From Odobenus rosmarus divergens (Eukaryota; Chordata; Mammalia; Carnivora; Odobenidae), in contig NW_004450661.1 of NCBI RefSeq assembly GCF_000321225.1, positions 1,064,515 through 1,128,514 on the forward strand: a stretch of 64,000 bases of DNA, in the 5' to 3' direction. The notes under the pieces are model-generated. The model was given only the letters and a program-made list of their open reading frames with translations, was not told the origin of the DNA and made no database searches. The first letter of the stretch is position 1, and each line of letters begins with the position of its first letter. Both the position numbers and the translations under genes were made by a program. Positions 58,844 to 64,000 of the stretch are shown piece after piece.

Positions 58844-59924
58844 AAGGAAAATATAATTGAAACTGATAGTAAAGTTAAATTAATCATAGTGGGTTTTTTT
58901 TTTTCCTCAGGAAACAGCCATTCAGTCTTCAAAGAAAAAAGGACCCAATCTTATGAAAACTGTTCCAGTGCTAAAAGAAATGGAACATTACCCCAAATTA
59001 CTTCATGAGACTAGAATATAACCTGGATACTAATCCAGAGTAGTACAGTATGAGAGAAGGAAATACATGTTGATCTTACTTAGAAATATGAATGTAAGAA
59101 TTAGCAAAACAAATCCTGCAGTGGTTTGAGAAAAACATATAAACATATGACAAGTTGAATCATTCCAAGAATGTTGCATGGGAATCTGTTCATAAGGTTT
59201 ACCATGTTTATCATGTTGATCATGTGAGCATCTCAATAGAAGCATTTGATAAAATTTATCACTCACTTATAGTAAAAGCTCTTACCCTAAGACTATAAAG
59301 AAACTTCTTTAACCTAAATAAAGGGTATCTGTCAAAAATAAGTAAGCAACTAAATACTTAATGATGAAATATTAGAGGCATGAATGTTGCTATTCAGCAT
59401 CATACTGGACAGTTTAGCCAGTAGTAAGCCAGGACAGAGAAATAGAAAATGCCAGTTTAAAAATGAAGGGATAATGCTAATATTATTCATAGGTGATGTT
59501 GATTATCTACATAGAAAATCCAAGAGACTTTATAAACAAATTAATAGAATCAGAGAGTTCGGTAAATTTGATTAATGCAAGATCACTATATAAAAATAAA
59601 GTACATTTTTATATGTAATAAGCAACAAACAATTAGAAAATGCAATAAAAGATCTCTTTTAGAGTATTGTGGTATCTTTAATATACCCAGGAACAAATTG
59701 AATAAAACATGTGTATGACTTTTATGGAGAAAATGAAAAAGCTTTATATAGAGACACAAAAGAAAACATGTAAATGAAGAGATAAATAATTTTTCCGAGT
59801 AGAAATACGCAGTATGTTTAAATTGGCAGTACTCCCCAAATTAATCTATAAATTTAATGGAATTCTAATCTAAACCCCAGCAAGAATTTTCAGGGAATGT
59901 GCAAGTTCTTTCTTTCTTTCTCTC

Positions 59925-60110
59925 TTTTTTTTTTAAGATTTTATTTGTTTATTTGACAGAGACACAGTGAGAGAGGGAACACAAGCAGGGGGAGTTGGGG
60001 GAGGGAGAAGCAGGCTCCTCTCTGAGCAGGGAGCCCGACATGGGACTCGATCCCAGGACCCTGGGATCATGACCTGAACCGAAGGCAGACACTTAACGAC
60101 TGAGCCACCC
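59925..60110 (-). mobile_element. Can-SINE, antisense, head end truncated
   Basis: A T/C-rich tail region, full body, and 'acgactgagccacccc' without the final 'aggcgcccc'. The duplication is weak ('aagttctttcttt' / 'aagttatttctta'). Confidence 0.9.
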
Positions 60111-60204
60111 CAAATAAATATAAGTTATTTCTTAAATGTATATGGCAGAGCAAATAGCCAAGAATAACTAAGAAAGCTTTGAAGTAAAGGAATGTAGTAG
60201 GGGG

Positions 60205-60850
60205 GTGGGTATGTATTAATTAAAATATTCATTCGGTTGCTTTATCAGAGATTAAGTGACTGAACAAGAAAGGTTTATTCCTCTCTTAATGTAAAAGTCT
60301 AAGCTAATAGGCAGAATGAAGTTAGCTGATTCTACTTAGTGAGTTTCTCTATCTTGCTCTGATGTGCTCCAGGATGTTGTCTTCCTTGGCATGTTTGAAG
60401 TTACCACGTCCACATTCCAGTTGCCAGAAAGGGAAAGGGAGAAAGCGGCTCTTTTTTTTTTTTTTTTAAGATTTTTATTTATTTTTCAACAGAGAGACAG
60501 CGAGAGAGGGAACACAAGCAGGGGGAGTGGGAGAAGGAGAAGCAGGCTTCCCTCGGAGCAGGGAGCCCGATGTGGGACTTGATCCCAGGACCCTGGGATC
60601 ATGACCTGAGCTTGAGGCAGACGCTTAACGACTGGGCCACCCAGGCGCCCTGAAAGCAGCTCTTTTTAAGGCTGTGATCCAGAGTTGCAAACACATGACT
60701 TCTACTCACATGTCATTGGCCAGAATTTAGTCACATGGCCATACATAGCTACAAGGGAGGCTGAGACTAGTTCTGCCAGGTGGCCCTTCACACTTAATCC
60801 GGGAAGTTGATTCCGTAACTAAACAAGAGAGAGAAATAATGCCATTGGGT
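60205..60850. repeat. Dispersed repeat inserted in the L1, unclassified
   Basis: 'agaaaggtttattcctctct', 'ccttggcatgtttgaagtta', then (after a SINE) 'cattggccagaatttagtca', 'catggccatacatagctaca' and 'agggaggctgag' form a recurring mammalian repeat. It interrupts otherwise continuous L1 ORF2 text. The family was not assigned. Confidence 0.5.
60457..60651 (-). mobile_element. Can-SINE, antisense, third-level nested
   Basis: Complete copy with duplications 'gaaagcggctcttttt' (60441) and 'gaaagcagctcttttt' (60652). It lies within the repeat at 60205-60850, which lies within the L1. Confidence 0.96.
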
Positions 60851-62650
60851 GGCAGTTAGCCATCTCTGCTTCAGGGATTTGCCCTACTGATAATCCAGAG
60901 CTTCTTGTAAAGTTACAGTAATTAAGATAGTATGGAATTGGGCCAGATACAGGCAAATAGTCTAATGAGACATGATAAAGAGAACAGAAGCAGATACTCA
61001 TACACAAGGAAGCTTAGTTTACGTGCAAGGTGATACCACAATTCAGTGGAATAAAGATGGACTACTTATTAAATGATGCTGAGGAAATTGGTTATCCATA
61101 TAAAAAAATAAAAGTAGGTCTGTGTTTCATGCTGTAAACTGAAATAATATTTGGATTAACTTTAAAACTTTTAAGAGAATATTTGAAATTACTGTGATTT
61201 CAGTGTGAGGAAACAAGTTTTCAAGTCACAGAAAGCACAAGCTCTGAAGGAAAAGATTAATTTTACCATTTTTAAATTTAAAACTTTTGTACAATAAGAG
61301 CTACTATAAGCAGGTAAATAAGTCACAAAATGGGAGGTGCTGTTTGCACTGCATATGGTCATTGAAAGTTGGGGTTCATAGTACATAATGACCCCTGGTG
61401 TATTCTTAAAGTTTCCTGACCTGTATGTGCACCGCCCTGTTCACGGTGCTGGGAGTAGAACATGTCGAAATGGATGCCCGCAGGGAGCTTACCTTCTAGA
61501 GGAGGGAGACTGATAATCTTTTATCTCATTTGAACCAGACTCTTGAAGCTAAGTGGTCACCTGTGGTTCATTGCGTCCTGCTCATTACTGGTCTAGGAGG
61601 CCTTTTTGATTTCTTACAAGTATAACCTTAAATAACAATTTAAACTTTATCAATTAACATCTTAGGGGGAGTAGTTATCACCTATCTTATATGATTGTTG
61701 ACAGAGGATTGTGCTTATTAGTGTTAGGTTTACAAATTATGGGCCTGGCTTACAAAGTATCTTGAATCTGTTCAATCCTGATAGTTTCTTATCCTAATAC
61801 AGTTGTAAAGAGAATAAAAGCCATAAGAGATGAGAATTTGGAGATGATAGCTAGAATGCTTATAGTTTAATAGAGCTAGCTGGGGAAGCTGAACTTGGTG
61901 CTACTTTTCCCAGCTTATGACAATTAAAGGAGCGTTTATGTATGCATTACTTTTCTTGCTTTGAGGTGGGTGGCTGCCATTGCTTTGTGCGTGATGAATG
62001 ATAATCCACTCAACTTTCTATCTTTTTTTTTTGCCTATGGCCTCAGATTCTCCCTTTCAGCTGGGAAGACAGATTTATTCTCTTTCTTTCTCTTCCCCTT
62101 TCAATAGTGCATCCTGGGCTTTTCCCCTCTTTTGGTGGTGTCTTTAGCTATCTCTTTTTGGGGGAACATGAGATAAGTATCTGATAATGTAAATGATAAT
62201 TTTGAATATGGAATCTGCACTCCCCCCAAACCATGATACACATAAGGGAGTGAACTATATTTTGACTTTTGGGGGGCTGGTGTAGGGTAGGAATTTTTTG
62301 GTTAGTGACCAAACTTGACTTTCAAACCTTTTCTGGCTCTAATGATCCAGAGTAGAAAAATAATAAAGTACTTTTTCTTATTTCTGGTGTTTGGTAGAGC
62401 TAGTATTTAGTAGAAAGATGACAGGATTTAGAATCAGGAAACTTGGCCTAAGTTTCCCAGTTTGCTCCATCTAGGTGGGGCAACTGAATAAGTCACTAAA
62501 TTCTTGGGGGTCTCAATTGCCTTATATATAAAGTAGAGATAGAATTAATGCTATCTATACTAATCTCACAAAAATTATGAAGACTGAAATAAAAGTATAT
62601 GAAAGCCTTTGTAGCAAGTAAACTGGTATATACATATTATTATTATTATT

Positions 62651-62840
62651 TTTTTAAAGATTTTATTTATTTGACAGAGAGAGACACAGCGAGAGAGGGA
62701 ACACAAGCAGGGGGAGTGGGAGAGGGAGAAGCAGGCTTCCCGCCGAGCAGGGAGCCCGATGCGGGGCTCGATCCCAGGACCCTGGGATCATGACCTGAGC
62801 CGAAGGCAGACGCTCAACGACTGAGCCACCCAGGCGCCCC
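62651..62840 (-). mobile_element. Can-SINE, antisense, young
   Basis: Complete young-subfamily copy with duplication 'catattattattat' at 62633-62646 and 62841-62854. The (ATT)n run is part of the target duplication. Confidence 0.96.
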
Positions 62841-63345
62841 CATATTATTATTATCTTACTGGTGGAGGTAGGGACACTCTTGGAACTTGTAGAGATGGTC
62901 CAGATGGATTCTGTACAGATCTTGAAAGTATGTTCTGATTGTTCTATTGCTCGTTCATTCAGTGGTATGACATTTAGGATTTTGGTTTTTTTGTTTTTTT
63001 TTTCTGTTTTTCAGGATTTTGAATGTGTGAGAATTGCTAGTGAGTTGGTAACATGAGTCTTCCAAAGTGTTGCAATAATTCATATTACTGATGTTAATTC
63101 ATGTTAATGAACATTGGCATATAAGCAGACCTCTATATTCAATTTCTATGCAAATCCAATAAAATTATTATTCTTTTATTGTTAGATCAGCACTCAAATG
63201 TAAAATAACTAAAAATCATGTAAAAACCATAAATCTGTCCTATTCCTCTAATTTGCTTCTTTGTTGTGATTACATAGTATGTCATAAATAATGTGCTCTT
63301 TTTCTAAGTATACAATTTGAATTTATTTTTTAAAAATATCTCGAG

Positions 63346-63540
63346 TTGTAATAGTTCTTCTCGTTTATACTGTGCGGGGTGAACTGAGGAGACCCTGGGC
63401 CCTGGGGCCACAATCCATCCCATCCCAAAGATGTCACCAAACGTCCTTGGTCTAATCATGAGAAGAATACAGCAAAGGAGAGACACAGTGGGGCAAGTTT
63501 ATTAAAGTGAAAGTACACTCTTGAGATGTGAGAATGGGTG

Positions 63541-63581
<41 letters not shown>

Positions 63582-63950
63582 ACACATGCTGTGCACCCTG
63601 GGGTTTGGGTTTCTATCTTTTATTGACAGTTTTTAGTTAGGGGGTGGAATATTCATTACTTGAGGTGGGGTTTTCTTGGAAGCGAGGTTTCCTTGCCTTC
63701 TCTTCCTTATTTGGTGAGGGGTTTCCTGTCATGGCACTTGCCATCTTCGGCCTGTCTGGTTTGATATGGCTTCTTGTGAAGTGCTGCCAGGACAGGCCTC
63801 TCCGACTTTCCCAGTAGCTGGCCATGACTTCCTCTTCGCTAGCTTCCAGTTATCCCGTTAGAACATAACTTAACTGCCTGCTCTAATAATACTGTTTTCA
63901 GTTTTTCTCGCTCTTAGGATAGCTCTCTTTCCCTTTGACATATAGCTCAG
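63346..63950 (-). mobile_element. Probable endogenous retrovirus LTR, antisense
   Basis: Read on the minus strand, the sequence has a U3-like part, a GA/CT microsatellite (63543-63586), and an AATAAA signal just before 'cttgccccactgtgtctctc' (about 63480-63500). A U5-like GC-rich part follows and ends near 63346. This layout fits an LTR. No internal region is visible and no target duplication was confirmed. The family is unknown and the boundaries are approximate. Confidence 0.45.
63543..63586. repeat. (GA)n microsatellite
   Basis: A GA run with one AAAG interruption, inside the presumed LTR. Confidence 0.9.
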
Positions 63951-64000
63951 TGACTTCTAGAAAGTGCTAATAAGAGATAGTCTGGAATTGAGGGGACAAT

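Larger units (their letters stand above)
58245..61335 (+). mobile_element. Old L1 ORF2 segment, sense, broken by three SINEs and another repeat
   Basis: Reverse-transcriptase and later ORF2 text in sense orientation: 'taataatcccagg'-like joins are lost, but 'tcataggtgatgttgattat', 'aacaaattaatagaatcaga', 'ggcagtactccccaaattaa' and, after the insertions, 'tacagtaattaagatagtat', 'attcagtggaataaagatgg' and 'gagaatatttgaaattactg' follow in order. Insertions are SINEs at 58656-58843 and 59925-60110, plus a dispersed repeat at 60205-60850 that itself contains a SINE. Confidence 0.65.
51623..64000 (+). other. SYT14: SYT14 intron 2, 5' part (open to the right)
   Basis: It starts with GTAAGT and runs past the window edge. 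Stretches without recognised repeat or exon are 51630-53590, 56990-57120, 58000-58240, 61340-62630 and 62855-63340. The rest is L2, MaLR, L1 and SINE sequence described separately. Confidence 0.8.

Noticed and set aside
51623..64000. Search for SYT14 coding exon 3 (membrane-span exon)
   Set aside because: No stretch encoding a hydrophobic span in the right phase (one leading base used) with splice sites was found by eye. It must lie further right.

Overview
This is a stretch of mammalian nuclear DNA, almost certainly from a carnivore. The main evidence is about 31 copies of the tRNA-Lys-derived carnivore SINE (Can-SINE/SINEC). They have a 'gcgcctgggtggctcag' head, a CT-rich middle and an AATAAA/poly-A tail, and most are bounded by clear target-site duplications. 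Carnivore-type L1 3' ends are also present. The SINE version ends in '...gagccacccaggcgcccc', which from memory fits arctoid caniforms (bear, seal or mustelid relatives) better than dog or cat. The species cannot be fixed from sequence alone. No bacterial gene, CRISPR array or rRNA gene is visible.

Only one protein-coding gene can be supported: the 5' end of SYT14 (synaptotagmin 14, an atypical synaptotagmin) on the + strand. A CpG island at about 37.42-38.25 kb carries the promoter and first coding exon (ATG at 37880, donor GTAAGT at 37893). After a 13,682-bp intron, a 48-bp second coding exon lies at 51575-51622. Together they encode MAIEGGERTCGVHELICIRK, which I recognise as the SYT14 N-terminus. 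The transmembrane and C2-domain exons lie beyond the right edge of the window. Positions 1 to about 37.4 kb are intergenic upstream sequence; 37.9-64 kb is mostly SYT14 introns.

Upstream (1-37.4 kb): GA microsatellite; L2 and MIR relics; two antisense 5'-truncated carnivore L1s with target-site duplications (7374-8284, 11137-11820); a decayed sense ERV-L provirus with pol (17.05-19.89 kb); a SINE split by an L1 3' end (20.44-20.90 kb); an L3/CR1 relic (25.87-26.25 kb); old L1M fragments (27.5-29 and 31.9-32.5 kb); and a 72-bp inverted repeat with about 90% matching arms (36325/37112) just before the CpG island.

Introns (37.9-64 kb): mostly antisense SINEs, some in tandem or inverted pairs; an almost perfect 80-bp tandem duplication (43901-44060); sense L1M remnants; an antisense MLT1-type MaLR element (LTR plus internal region, 54.4-56.45 kb); an L1 containing another repeat that in turn contains a SINE (58.2-61.3 kb); and a probable antisense retroviral LTR near the right edge (63.35-63.95 kb).

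I found no convincing new multi-gene system. The observations most worth checking are the overlapping upstream reading frame at the SYT14 start, the inverted repeat next to the promoter, the recent 80-bp duplication, and the nested or tandem retroposon arrangements. Repeat family names come from memory of consensus features, not from a database search.
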